Shown piece by piece: positions 35,578-47,220 of a stretch of 64,000 nt of DNA. The stretch is taken from positions 2,659,001 to 2,723,000 of the forward strand of contig OZ020309.1 in assembly GCA_963971305.1 (NCBI GenBank). Direction: 5' to 3'. The notes below the pieces were generated by a model. It made no database searches and was not told where the DNA came from. It was given only the letters and a program-made list of their open reading frames with translations. Every line of letters begins with the position of its first letter. Position 1 is the first letter of the stretch. The stretch comes from Arcuatula senhousia. Lineage: Eukaryota; Mollusca; Bivalvia; Mytilida; Mytilidae. Both the position numbers and the translations under genes were made by a program.

Positions 35578-35780
35578 CTTTTGGATCAGTGCCAATGACA
35601 ACATCACACTACACACCCCCCAGTACAAACACATCATCGACAAGTCTTCAGACAGGAGAATCAAGATCAGGGACGTTGGTCAGTCCTAGTGACACGATAA
35701 GGGAGAGGTCAGATGAGTTCCAGTCGCCGCCCCCACCCCTACCTCCCAGATCGATTCCTCCCAGTAATCAAAATACAGAG
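35578..35780 (+). CDS. MAP3K7: MAP3K7 exon 9 (Ser/Thr/Pro linker)
   Basis: 67 codons rich in Ser, Thr and Pro, with the proline run SPPPPLPPRSIPP, a possible SH3-type ligand. Low conservation is expected in this linker; the exon is supported by phase, splice sites and composition. Ends NQNTE at GTATGC. Confidence 0.88.
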
Positions 35781-35807
35781 GTATGCTATTTTTAGAATGA
35801 AGGTCAG

Positions 35808-35877
35808 GGATGTTGGTCAGTCTCATCCTATTCACTAGAACTATAGAACTAGTCCTTCCAGTAATCAATACACAGAG
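35808..35877 (+). pseudogene. Collapsed copy of exon 9's 3' part with donor
   Basis: GTCAGGGATGTTGGTCAGTC and CCTTCCAGTAATCAATACAC correspond to two separated parts of exon 9, joined after an internal loss. It ends ACAGAG with donor GTAGGC at 35878. Confidence 0.82.
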
Positions 35878-35921
35878 GTAGGCATATCAGATAGACGATA
35901 TTGAGATGTGGAATAAGTGTA

Positions 35922-38035
35922 GGCCGCAGCTACGATTACCCCTTACGGGTAACAATAAAAAAAATTTATTGTTACCCCCTTCACTAAAATCGGAAACAGT
36001 TTCCGGATACGGCACCTTTTTCGTCCGGAATTTGAAGTGTAACAATAAGAAAAAAAAATAGGATTACCCCCCTTATTGTTACTCGCCAAAATGAAAAAAA
36101 AATGTCTCAGCTAAAATGAAATTGTTTTATTTTGAGTTATGTTTATATTCAGAATAACAAACACTTTTCATTTTTGTTGTCCCCTGCCGCAACGCCGCAT
36201 AGGGACTTAGTAATGGTCTCCGTCCGTCCGTCTGTCCGTCCGTCCGTCCGTCACGTTTTTTGTGGGTGCAACTCCTCGGACACTACTGAACGGATGTTGC
36301 TGAAACTTTACACACTGATAGGGTACAATTAGTAGATGATCATCCCATATTTGAAATTTTCAAAATGACCGCCGTTTCCATGGAAACGGAAGAAAGGTCA
36401 AAATATAGGACATTCAATATCTCGGTTACCTAGGTGCACAGGGTTCTGAAATTTTGTAGGCTGATAGAGCAAAAGGTACTCTATAATAATACGAAAAAAA
36501 ATTTTGAAGCGATATTTACGGTTTTCGAGTTATTTAAGAATTTGTGATTTTTCAGTCCGAAAAATGGGACTTAGTCAAACGTTTTTGTGGGTACAACTCC
36601 TCGGACACTACTGAACCGATGTTGCTGAAACTTTACTAACTGATAGGGTACTGTTAGTAGATGATCATCCAATATTTGAAATTTTAAAAATGGCCGCTGT
36701 TTCCATGGAAACAGGGAAGAAAGGTCAAAATATAGGACATCCAATATCTTGGTTACCTAGGTGTACAAGGTTCTGAAATTTTGTAGGCTGATAGACCAAA
36801 AGGTACTCTATATTAATACCATAAAAAATTTGAAGCGATATTTACGGTTTTCGAGTTATTTAAGAATTTGTGATTTTTCAGTCCGAAAAATGGGACTTTG
36901 TCAAACGTTTTTGTGGGTGCAACTCCTTGGATACTACTGAATGGATGTTGCTGAAACTTTACACACTGATAGGGTACTGTTAATAGGTGATCATCCCATA
37001 TTTTGACAACCTATTTCTATCGTTTCTCAGAGAATGTTTTGCTTGAATTGACATACCACACAACTTTTATGCAGCGGCGGGGGACACATGGCTACGCGTA
37101 GCAATCTTGTTTATGATGACTTGAGGCATTTGTCTACCATTGCCATCTTTTGTTCTTTTTATTCTTAAAAATCATACACCGTTAGATCCTTTGAACTGTT
37201 TATTCTTTGCCAGTTGTTATCCTAGCCGGTTATACCCCGTGCTTTATTAAATTTAGTTTATGTGGCAAGAGTGTTGACTGTTATTTTGTGACTTTGTAAA
37301 ATGTATTTTCAGTTTTTAGGTGTCTGACGGGGTCTTTCTTGACTTTGCGAGTACAGGCCCGTAGGCAGAAAATTGAAAAGGGGGTTTGACTCGAGAAGCT
37401 TTCATGACTTTACTAAGTAATAGCGTATATTGGTTTAGAATGTTGAGTTTAATAGTAATAGTGCAAATTGGCTTAAAGTAGAATGCAGAGTTTAATTGTG
37501 TATATATAACAAATACTTACCTTTGGTAAGGCCGTGCTCCTTCAGACTTGGAACAAAAATTCCTTCCTCCATGGATGCAAGTGTATTTCAATTTACAGTA
37601 AACAAGATCACTATTTTCTATTTCTTTTTTGCTCTTTTCGATTTTCGTAGAGCTTCTTTTGTAAAGCTGTACATGTTCTGTTTTTTTGAAACTGTTTAAG
37701 TTTCTGTGAAAATTCCTCAAAAGATCTGAATTTTTCTCCTGGTTTGAAATTGTGATCCGTTTCTTCAGACATTCTGATCAGCTTATGGACTTTTTGTGAA
37801 AAGTGATCATTTAAAAAAAAACAACAACAAAAACCAAAAAACAACAACATATTTTTTTTCTCCATTTGGCGAGTAACAATAAGGGGGGGGGGTAATCCTA
37901 ATTTTTTTCTTATTGTTACTCTTCAAATTCCGGACGGAAAAGGTGCCGTGCCCGTAAACCGTTTCTGATTTAGTGAAGGGGGTAACAATAATTTTTTTAT
38001 ATTTTTACCCGTAGAGGGTAATCGTAGCCAGTCCG
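35922..38035. mobile_element. Long-TIR DNA element (Mutator-like?), 2.1 kb
   Basis: Inverted repeats of about 170 bp form both ends (35922-36095 and 37865-38035), sharing GCTACGATTACCC, TTATTGTTACCCCCTTCACT and GTCCGGAATTTGAAG. It is flanked by the 9-bp direct repeat ATAAGTGTA (35913-35921, 38036-38044). The related sequence at 2126-2134 shows the same context with one ATAAGTGTA and no insert. Long TIRs plus a 9-bp duplication fit Mutator-like elements. No transposase is visible; element F is nested inside. Confidence 0.85.
36179..37111 (+). mobile_element. Element F (nested in the long-TIR element)
   Basis: 5' GTCCCCTGCCGC...GCATAGGGAC hairpin, a GTCCGTCCGTCTGTCC tract, and core units with GCTGAAACTTTACACACTG (period about 360 bp). 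3' GCGGCGGGGGAC (37074-37085) complements the 5' end with one mismatch. The palindrome GCTACGCGTAGC (37091-37102) and AATCTTGTT follow. Confidence 0.85.
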
Positions 38036-38044
38036 ATAAGTGTA

Positions 38045-38886
38045 CGTGACACAACAAACATAAACAAACAGCAATTCAATATCAGAGTTGTGAATGGAGG
38101 GTGTAAATAAAAAACTTCATCTTGACTATTAAGCTTATCAAATACAATATGGTAGGTTCTCAAGAGGCCATGTCTATCAACACTTAACTCTATACTACCA
38201 TGCTAATGATTGTGGGTAATTTCCCTGAATTAGGGGATTAAATAATGTTGACATATTTCTTATAATCCAGCTTGATATTAAAGAGTTTAGTGTTAATAGA
38301 CAATCCCTCTGGTGATAGATTGATTTTGATACATGTAGCTGTAGTCTAAAAATTAAAATTACAACAAAGTTCCAGACAATGAGGTTTGCTTTGTGTGATA
38401 CACATTTCTTCTATTCAAGACTCATCAGAGGCTCTCTACCAAAAGTTAAAAATGCCAAACACTATATGAATATTCAGATCTAGAGCAATGAGCAATACTA
38501 CCAAAAATGCAGAACTAGAAACAAAATAATGACTAAGACCAACCTATGCCCATGTGTTATTTGGAGAATTTAAACAAAATTAGTATTTCATTAATTTTTT
38601 GATAGAAGTCCATCAGATTACAAAAAGTACTAAATAAAGCATGATGTAAATACTTGCTGGTCTAAGACTTCTGAAAGAAATAATTTAAAGGACCTGCAAC
38701 ATTTCCAGGACTTTGAACCAGTATTAATTTGAAACCCAGAATCATCCAAGGTTCCTGGTTCCAAAGTTTTTACAATTTACCTGATTAAGCCAGTTAGGAT
38801 TTAAAAAAAACAATTTTAGTCTAAATTTTATGGATATTCAATCTTTTAAAAAACTGAACATGTTAAATATTTTGTTGTTTAAACAG
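38045..38886 (+). other. MAP3K7 intron 9, last part
   Basis: AT-rich; no clear element. A string near 38700-38760 (AGGACTTTGAACCAGTATTA) may be a P-type remnant. Confidence 0.4.
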
Positions 38887-39088
38887 GAAGAACAATCCAG
38901 AGGCCTACAGAGTGCCCCTCCATCTTTAGCAGGAAGTAGAGACAGTCTCAATGACCCCAGGTCAACCTCTCGATCTGGTACCCCAGTGGATCATCTCAAA
39001 AGGTATTCAGCAGACAGTAATTTGATCCAGACTGACATAAGGGAGATAACCAACAGCAGTAGTGGAAGTAGTGGAAACTCATACAAAG
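38887..39088 (+). CDS. MAP3K7: MAP3K7 exon 10 (linker)
   Basis: Encodes 67 codons including SLAGSRDSLNDPRSTSRSG, KRYSADSNLIQTDIREI and GSSGNSYK, then one base (phase 1). KRYSADS...DIREI aligns with KRMSADMSEIEARI of the human linker. Confidence 0.9.
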
Positions 39089-39263
39089 GTAGGTAACTCT
39101 TGGAAAAGTTTTGTCAGAAATGTTTTTAGTGGGTATCAATGACTTTGGAATAAACTGAAGAAATACATTGCTTTAAATAGTTCAATTGTAAGACCGAGCT
39201 TCTTAGAACATGGCAAATAAAATATGACCAGTATGAAGACATTTATTATTTCATTTGATTTTT

Positions 39264-40015
39264 ATGCCCCCACGACGACATGTCGGGGGGCATTAAGTTT
39301 TACTCATGTCGGGGGGCATTAAGTTTTACTCATGTCCGTACGTATGTATGTCCGTCCGTACGAAATTTCTGTCAAGCTTTTCTCAGGAACCGTACATTAG
39401 AATGATTTGAAACTTTGTAGGATGGTTTAGTATGACAATCTGTATGTCCTAAGCGATTTTCAGACCTGTCGGACATCTACTTCTTGTTTGGGACTTAGGC
39501 GAATGTGAAAATATGTTAATAGACTATGAAAATTTCCGTCAAGCTTTTCTCAGGAACCATACATGCAAATGATTTGAAACTTGGTAGGATGGTTTAATAT
39601 GACAAACTGTACGTCTTAAGTGATTTTCAGACCTGTCAGACATTTACTTTCTGTTTGGGACTTAGGCTGATGTGAAAATATGTGAACATGCCTTGAAAAT
39701 TTCTGTCAAGCTTTTCTCAGGAACCGTACATGAGAATGATTTGAAACTTGTTAGGACTGTTCAGTATGACAAACTGTACATCCTAAGCCATTTTGAGACC
39801 CTGTCGGACATCTACTATCTGTTTGGGACTTATGCTGATGTGAAAATATGTGAACATGACTTTAAAAATTTCCGTCAAGCTTTTCTCAGGAACTGTACAT
39901 GAGAATGATTTGAAACCTGGTAGGATGGTTCAATATGTCAAACTGCATGTCCTTAGCGACTTTCCTGTTGTGGGTCTAGCGGGGGCATCCGTGTCCCATG
40001 GACACATTCCTTCTT
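39264..40015 (+). mobile_element. Element D
   Basis: 5' ATGCCCCCACGA and CGACATGTCGGGGGGCAT form a hairpin; a GGGGGGCATTAAG block is repeated once. A GTCCGTACGTATGTATG tract and four core units of about 180 bp (GATTTGAAACTTGGTAGG) follow. 3' GCGGGGGCAT complements the 5' end, then hairpin GTGTCC-CAT-GGACAC (39991-40005) and ATTCCTTCTT. Confidence 0.8.
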
Positions 40016-41293
40016 TATTTTCATTGAGAAAATTTGATGTAAGCTTGAAGTCGTACAATGCTTTACCAAAAATGGCAATACAAAAAGGACATGAAAGATA
40101 GGCAAAAAAAACTGTACTATTATGCCAAGATGTAGGAAATTCAAAATTATCAGTGCAATTAAGTCACAATTATCCCTTTTATTTACTTTGTTAAGAAGCA
40201 TGTAGTTACAAGCATGTTTTCTTTTTGAATATTAATATTTATTTTATTTATGTTTTGATTAACTTTCCTTTATTTAAATAGATCGTTAACAGTTTTCAAA
40301 TGCTTTCTTTTTGCTGCTAATTGATAATCTTGGTTTTTGACTTTTCATTTTGATTTTTCCTCGTTGCATATTGTGCATGGTGGCAAGTCAGTCAATTTTC
40401 TTTTGCTCTTAATCTTCTGTTAGTAAAAAAATTATTTTAATTTGATTTCTCTAGTGTTATGATTTTGAATCAGGTTTTGTTAACATTTTAAAAATTTGCT
40501 ATAAACATTAATAAATGTACATGTAAAAAAAAAAACCAAAAAGACCCCAAAAAAAGAATAACAAAAAACATAAAAAAAAAGACCCCCAAGAAACCACCAA
40601 AAACATACAATAGAAGCAGATGAAAAAAAAAATTGAACAAATCATGAAATTTGTATAATTCTATGTTTATAACTAACTAATAAAAATTCTCTATAAGTCC
40701 TGTAGCACAGATTGTATCTGATTCTGAAGTTACTTAAGTTTGGCTTAAAAAACAAATATAAATACTAGAACTCATTATATTCTTAAATTGAAATGTATAC
40801 TTTTAAAGTAATTTCACTAATCATGCTAATATAGATATATGTTAATTGTAATATTTTTCCTGATAAGATTTAATTTGAAATAGACATGCACTACTTATTG
40901 TAATAACATCACTAGTTAGGTACTTGTATATAGGTTTAACTCTCTAAAGCATGGTGTTATAAGCAAATGGTTATTTTTGTTATTCAAAAAAGAAGAAAAT
41001 AATATTTGCTGATAGATTTTGAAATTAATTCAAATGAAATCTTTATTTATGGTTTCAATTAAAACTAAAGATACTAGAATACTATTAATCACAGTTTATA
41101 TCAAAATAACTGCAAATATTAACAGACTATATATATATGAAAAAAAATAATGCTGTGCTGTTCTAATATCTATACTGATACATTTTAACTATACTTATGA
41201 TTGACCCCATACAGAGAAACCTGTCTCCCTCAGATCCTTGATAATACATTGAAAATTTCTGTGGCCATACAAAAAAAAAGACTTCAGCCTTTG
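40016..41293 (+). other. MAP3K7 intron 10, A-rich stretch
   Basis: Low-complexity A/T, including A-rich runs at 40525-40635. No exon or repeat is supported. Confidence 0.45.
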
Positions 41294-41605
41294 CAGGGGT
41301 TCAAATTAGCACTGGTCGGAGGCCTGGGACACTCAATGTTTAATGCAGGACCTCCTTACTTTCATGGACCTGTCAGTATTTACAAGAACTCTTATGAGGG
41401 ACCTTCAATTTCTTCAAGAGGACTTTCCATCCTGGGCTTCCAAAAGTCCTGGACATTTTGCACTTTAAAATGTTTATTTACACCCAAACTTTGTTTAGAG
41501 TTCCACTTCACATGTTATTGGCCGCAGGGATTCATATTAATTTCAAAGGTCCGAATCAAAAATTGAAGGTCCATGACTTCAGACCAGTGCTACTTTGAAC
41601 TCCTG
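41294..41605. mobile_element. TIR element P, about 310 bp
   Basis: The left end CAGGGGTTCAAATTAGC and the right end (read in reverse CAGGAGTTCAAAGTAGC) both continue ACTGGTC: 24-bp TIRs with two mismatches. CAG...CTG ends are seen in hAT-like elements; no 8-bp duplication is evident. A 5' fragment lies at 55207-55280. The 121-residue open frame here is incidental. Confidence 0.7.
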
Positions 41606-41800
41606 ATAGGCCAAATTTAACATAGTGAAAATCTGGGTTATAAATTTAGGATTGGGGGGGGGGGTATTTAGTATGCAGCATCAGCATGGAATTGAATTTC
41701 AGATAAATCACTTTCCTACTTCCTGTTAATTTAAGAAATCCAACCATTTTTTTCATTGACAGATTTATTTATCATTAAAAGATAATGACAAGTTTTAACT

Positions 41801-42084
41801 TATACTCAAATTCAGAATAGTGGTACCTTTATCAATTGAATTTAAATGACACCAACAGGTTTGACAATTAGGTGTCTTAAAAGAAGAAAGAGGTTTAAAA
41901 TTCCTCAAATTAGGTCAGTGAAGTTGGTCAGCCATGAAACACCTGTTGAAGTATAACTCCTCACCAACTTCACTGACCTAATATTAAACCTCTTTCTTCT
42001 TTTAGTAAGACACCTAATTGTCAAACCTGTTGGTGTCATTTAAATTCAATTGAAAAAGGTACCACTATTCTGAATTTGAGTATA
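41801..42084. repeat. Large hairpin (fold-back) repeat
   Basis: Arms 41801-41928 and 41963-42084 are near-perfect complements of about 125 bp, apart from a few small indels, around a 34-base spacer. Both arms contain CACCAACAGGTTTGACAATT. It lies in intron 10. Confidence 0.9.
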
Positions 42085-42351
42085 ATACATGTAATCTTAA
42101 CAGTCCAAGAAGCATAAAAACATCCCATATGGTACCGCTGGTACATGTTTGTCAAATTTATCTTCACAAAAGAAAATCTCATTATGATGGTATTTCAAAT
42201 CAGAAAATTTTTTTTAGTCCCAATCTTATTGTATTATGAAGGAATTTGATTAAGACAGATTTTTATCATAACATGTAATAGCATCTGTATCTATATATAT
42301 ATTTTGTTTTTGTCACTTATAATCATTGCATTTAATACTTGCTTCCGCTAG

Positions 42352-42435
42352 GCCATCGTAGGGCAGGATCTCACGGTACTGTTATCATGTTTACGGGCGG
42401 AGTCCTACAGACACCTGTCACCAACTCATCGGCAG
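42352..42435 (+). CDS. MAP3K7: MAP3K7 exon 11 (symmetric linker exon)
   Basis: 84 nt, phase 1 to 1: GHRRAGSHGTVIMFTGGVLQ and TPVTNSSA. GHRRAGS aligns with GHRKTAS of human TAK1. Its length is divisible by three, so it can be skipped without a frameshift. Confidence 0.85.
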
Positions 42436-43211
42436 GTAGGAGATCTTCACATCTTTGGTCACGCCTCTTGTTTTTTTAACAAAGTTTAGTTAAACACGGG
42501 ATGGATTCCTTAATTTTTTTACAGTTATATGTCCTCTCAAAATATTTTCTTCCTCTTATTGAACTTTTAAAAAACTGGTCCACTTTTAAATTTTTAGTGG
42601 GGAACTAAAAATTTACATTAGAAATGTGCATGTACTTAGTAAAATAAATTTATTAATATGGGTTTATACAAAATAAGTGGAGATGCATGCTAAAGTAGTT
42701 GAACAAATTTAGTAAATGCTTCAAGTTATCTGCTAGATAGCCAATGGAAAAAAAAACCAATAAATTTGGTTAATTTTGTAAGTACATAATAGTAATAAGG
42801 TTTAGAAAAAATTACAAGTGTACATGTATTGTCTTTTTCTTAATTTCACTAATAACAATGAATTAAATTTGTTTTTTTGTAGACCCAAGGGGTCCCCATA
42901 CATACTTTAAATCTTAAAAAATCTACAAATTATGTTTTAAAAATGTAATTTAGGAAATGAATGTACAAAATTCACATTTTCCAATTTAACAAATTATGAT
43001 CAGGAAAAAAAATAATGCATTTGATTTCATTTTAAGTTTCCATAAGGTCAATATAAATAATATAGATTCTTGACTTAAAATGTCCTTACTTTTAACTTCC
43101 CCATTCATTGCCCCCCCCCCCAAATTAATAAATGATATTATTGGTTTAAAGAAAATATATAGTATCCCTTTCTTAGAATATAGTCACCTTTTAACCATTA
43201 TTTCCTCGTAG
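42436..43211 (+). other. MAP3K7 intron 11
   Basis: AT-rich intron; no recognised element. Confidence 0.45.
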
Positions 43212-43304
43212 CTTTACCCAACCATCTACAACTTATATCACATACAACAGCAGCGCTTCTCTCGCCTAAGTTTATACCCGGACAACCACATTTTAAATTT
43301 CCAG
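43212..43304 (+). CDS. MAP3K7: MAP3K7 exon 12 (symmetric linker exon)
   Basis: 93 nt, phase 1 to 1: ALPNHLQLISHTTAALLSP then KFIPGQPHFKFPG. No clear human counterpart; supported by CCTCGTAG/GTAAAC borders and matching phase. It may be an alternative cassette. Confidence 0.7.
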
Positions 43305-44520
43305 GTAAACAATTCCGAGTTACTTCCCCTTTATCTCACTGCTAGCTTTGCTGTCAGCTAAATTTATATCTGCTTTTGTATGTTTAGCTTTTCAGTTTAT
43401 TTTGAAAATATTTGATGTTTGCTTCAGCATCAGGTGCGTAGCCAAGGAAAGGCGTACTGGGTGTACACCCCCCCCTAAAATCTGACAAATTATGTTTTTG
43501 CACTAAAACCATGAAAAAACACTTTAAATAAGAAATTTTGCAGCTCATTCAGCGCGCAGAAAAACAGCAGTAGAATATTTTTATGCCTACCCTAAATTAA
43601 AATCCTGGATTTGCCCTTGAGCATCTTTAGAGACAAATGATATGTTTATGTGCACTGTGGTTTTATTATTGTTTGTGAGAAACTTAACTTTTTGCATGGA
43701 TTTTTAAACTTGGAAAATTAGAAACCAACAAAGTGTTATTATATTTCTGCTTCGAAGAATAGTCTTAGGGTATACCTTTGTTTGTCCTTGTTTTTGTCCT
43801 CCTATCTGCTATGTAACCTTTTTTATAAGTTTCCCTGGCAAATTACAATGACTTGAAATTTGGTATTTGATTTCAGTATACGTATGAAGTATGAACATTT
43901 TTTGTCAATGGTTGGAAATTCTTGTAACATTAATTTTCTCAGCATCTAATCATAGCCATTTTATATAAATTTGGTATATATGACTTCAGAATAAGGTCAT
44001 TTATCCATACAACATAATGAATATTTTTTGGATATCTTCATCCTGTTGACAAACTTACTCTGTTTTGGGTAGAGGTAGGTAGTGGGGTTATTATGAGTGA
44101 ACAATTACTCACAGATTTCTGGTTTTCATATCAATATCATATGCAAATAATAAAATTAAAAATCTGATTAAAAAGTGACTAAGACAAAATAATTGAAACC
44201 ACTACATAAGTCACAGTCACTAAATAGTATGTACTGTACTATTAATGCCTAGTGTAGCCCTCTAACTAACAAATTCTGGACTAAGAGCTATCACAGAAAA
44301 AAATACATTTGTGAAAGGGTTGGATTATACCTTTATTATCTTTTAATGGGTGATGTTGTTCCCCCCTTATTTTTAGGGGGGGGCAACAATGTGTTAGTGA
44401 CTCTGTTCATAATAATTTTATGGGTAGTAGGGTCTGAAAAAGTACAGTTTAACACCACCACCCTTCTTTGTCTTTGATTGTCTTTACTTAATCATTGTAT
44501 GTCCATGTATTAGACGATTT
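43305..44520 (+). other. MAP3K7 intron 12, with K-type and O-type remnants
   Basis: At 43430-43620, GTGCGTAGCCAAGG...AATCCTGGATTTGCCC looks like decayed K-type ends. At 43660-43740 a GTGGTTTTATTATTG string resembles an O-type arm. Nothing else is seen. Confidence 0.4.
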
Positions 44521-45007
44521 GTCTCACCTGCGAAGCAGAGTGTGACATAGGTGTTACTTTTCAGTGGCGTCAACAGCGGCGTTAACATTTTGGAAAAGTT
44601 TTATGAGCACCTCCATATCTCAAGAACTATAGGTCCTGGGTAGTAGTTGATTTTCCGGTTGAGTGACTTTGACAATTTTCAATGCATATAGTAGCAATAG
44701 AAAAGTTTTGTGAGCACCCCCATATCTCAAGAACTATAGGTCCTAGGTTGATGAAACTTGGTATGCATATTCCCAAGTAGTAACTTAGCATAGTTGCATC
44801 TCCATCTTTTGACTTTGACCTTGATTTTCTGGTTGAGTGACTTTGATTATTTTTATTGCATATATTAGCAATGTTTAAGTTCTATAAACATCTTTTGATC
44901 TCAGAAACTGAAAATCCATGTAGATTCAAAATATAGTGGAAGTAAAAAAGAATAATTGTTTCTGATGGTGCCGGCAGACGAGACATTCTTTGCTGTTAAC
45001 TCTTGTT
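44521..45007 (+). mobile_element. Element B2
   Basis: Starts GTCTCACCTGCGAAGCAGAG; has two core units with CCATATCTCAAGAACTATAG; ends GGCAGACGAGACATTC, GTTAAC and TCTTGTT. It is a short form with the same ends as B1. Confidence 0.85.
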
Positions 45008-45037
45008 ATGTCTATTTTTTCGAATGTTTAATTTTTT

Positions 45038-45153
45038 TGCCCCATCTATTAAAGTACAGGGGCATATAAACATGTAGCTAGTTGGCCAGGTCGTTCATCC
45101 ATCCTATAAATGTTTGGAGATGGAGCATTATGTCTTTTGAACATATTCTTGTT
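45038..45153 (+). mobile_element. C-type short element, copy 2
   Basis: TGCCCCATCTA...TACAGGGGCATATA hairpin at the 5' end; 3' TGTCTTTTGAACATATTCTTGTT region. It starts only 30 bp after element B2 ends. Confidence 0.65.
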
Positions 45154-45828
45154 CTTTTCCTCTCACTGCTTTCATCATTTCTTTCTGCATGGAGTACTGC
45201 ATGTCTTTTTAGTTTTCAATCAATGCTTATTTTTTGGTAAAAAGATATTGCATGTTTGGTTGCATGAGAAAATGTGTGTAACGAAAAAAGGTTCCATTTT
45301 TTATTTTATATTATCTAAAAAATCTCTCAGTGTGAGTGTTTAAAATTATTTAAATGAGGAGGTATAATACTTAAGTTAATATTTGAAAAGAAAAATAATA
45401 AATTGCATGATCAATTTTTAAAAAAAATGTATTTAAAAACATATGTTTATATTCCACAACATTCATGACATATATTGTTAAATGTTTTATCACTTTTTCA
45501 TGGTTGTTTTAATTTTCACTAATTTTTGCAGTTCATCCAAAATACGCAAAAATGAAATGCAGGAAATTATTTATCTTATGTAGGGCTTCACATCAACTTA
45601 ACCAAGAAAATAGAGCCTGCCATAATTTATTGCATACTTAATGATACAAATTTCATGAAAATTTATACCCGCACACACAAAAAAAACACTGTATGGTATT
45701 TACTTTGTAGCATTTTAAGTTAACTTTGTAATGTTTTGCTTGAAACTTTTCAGTTTAAAATTTGATGTTTACCTTAACAGCATGTTTGTTGGTTTGGACG
45801 TGTGTGTGCAATTTTTGACTTATTTCAG
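45154..45828 (+). other. MAP3K7 intron 12, last part
   Basis: AT-rich, ending in the acceptor CTTATTTCAG; no other feature. Confidence 0.45.
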
Positions 45829-46149
45829 GGCGTGGCCATAGACGGGGTGGTTCTGATGAAGTTTACCAAATCAAGACAACATCCCCTGTTTTCATTAACA
45901 CAGCCCACATTCCGGTCAATTCAGGCCAACCTTTGCATCAAGTCAGTTCGTTTCCAGGCACTCTACAAACCAACACTAGATCAAATTCTCAGCCTCCCCA
46001 GAGGTCTGTATCACATCAACCACCTGGGTCAGAAAGGGTCCAATCCGCAGGTTCTCGGCACGCCTCATGGACTTCTGAATCTGCAGGTGGGGGCATTAAA
46101 ATCGAAGTGATACCACCTAGGAGTCAACCTTCTTCTGTTACACAGCAAG
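45829..46149 (+). CDS. MAP3K7: MAP3K7 exon 13 (large linker exon)
   Basis: 321 nt, phase 1 to 1. Starts RGHRRGGSDEVYQIKTTSPV and continues Ser/Gln/Pro-rich (SNSQPPQRSVSHQPPGSE), ending SSVTQQ at GTGAGG. It begins with a GHRR-x-GS motif like exon 11. A second open frame over the same bases is a shadow. Confidence 0.88.
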
Positions 46150-46974
46150 GTGAGGCCCAGAAATCTATACTGCTCATAAAAATTATAGGATAATTAATTG
46201 AGTTGAGTGAATAAACAAAATATGATCACAAGTCAGTGAACGCATCATGATTTAACAAGCAAGTTGTGCGTACAAGTTAAATCTGAGTGCATTCCCACAA
46301 GAGTGATCATAGTTTTGTTATAAATGAGACTTATAAAAATGCTGATAATAATTTGTTTTTCTAACAAATTTATGAATGACCTATGAATTAAGATGATCAG
46401 CAGTCGTGCAGACAATGCAATACAATTCACAACATCATAATTATAAGTTTGGGGTCACAATTGACAGTTTGGTGGGAAATGATGTAAGAGTTATTTCACA
46501 TTGTGAATTTTCCACTTTACCAGATTTTATTTCACAGGGAAAAATCGCAGTTTCACAAGCATCTCTGTAATAATCTATTGCTATTGACAGGTTAAGATCA
46601 TCTTTGGACTTTTATGAAATTTCACATCTCAATAAGCCTCATATAAACATTTGCACAAAAAATGCTCAGATATTATTCCTCAAAATCAAAAGTGCCTATA
46701 ACAGGTTTCACTTGTATGTAAATGTCAGATGGTATGAAAGTTTTCTGCATGATATATTTTTACCAGCCTGGTTTGTTTCGTGGATTTTTGGTTTAGAATT
46801 TTTCTCTGTTTCCTGCATGCTGTGGATTTGTGTGTTTTTTTGTTTTTCTGTTTGTTTTGTTTTGTTTTGTTTACTCTTGTGACTAGTGAATCAGGAAAAA
46901 AATTGACAATGTCATGAATGTATAAAAAGAACACTGATATTTTCATTGAAAGATAGCTGTATATATAGAACTGT
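46150..46974 (+). other. MAP3K7 intron 13, first part
   Basis: AT-rich with a TGTTTTGTTTTGTTTTG low-complexity run near 46850; no exon or element. Confidence 0.45.
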
Positions 46975-47180
46975 TTTTGGCCAGATTGATAAATGCAGGT
47001 TATAAAATGTTGAATGACAGGCGGTTTAGGCATTGAAGATCATTACAGTTTTCTCAGCAGCTACTTATCTAAGCCACTTTATATTTGGTATACAGCATCA
47101 GGGTGGGGTGACATAATGTGGGATTAGATTTCGGTTCTGATGCTTACCTGTTAAAGAAAATCCTGCCATTTTTTTTAGAA
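46975..47180 (+). repeat. L-type short element, copy 2
   Basis: TTTTTGGCCAGATTG at the start, ATATTTGGTATACAGCATCA inside, AAATCCTGCCATTTTT at the end: same order as the copy at 50028-50255. Confidence 0.6.
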
Positions 47181-47220
47181 GAGGGGGTAAATTGGTTTCC
47201 TTCTTTCCATCTGCATTATA

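Noticed and set aside
41201..41566. 121-residue plus-strand frame
   Set aside because: It lies across TIR element P and intron sequence and shows no protein-like features.
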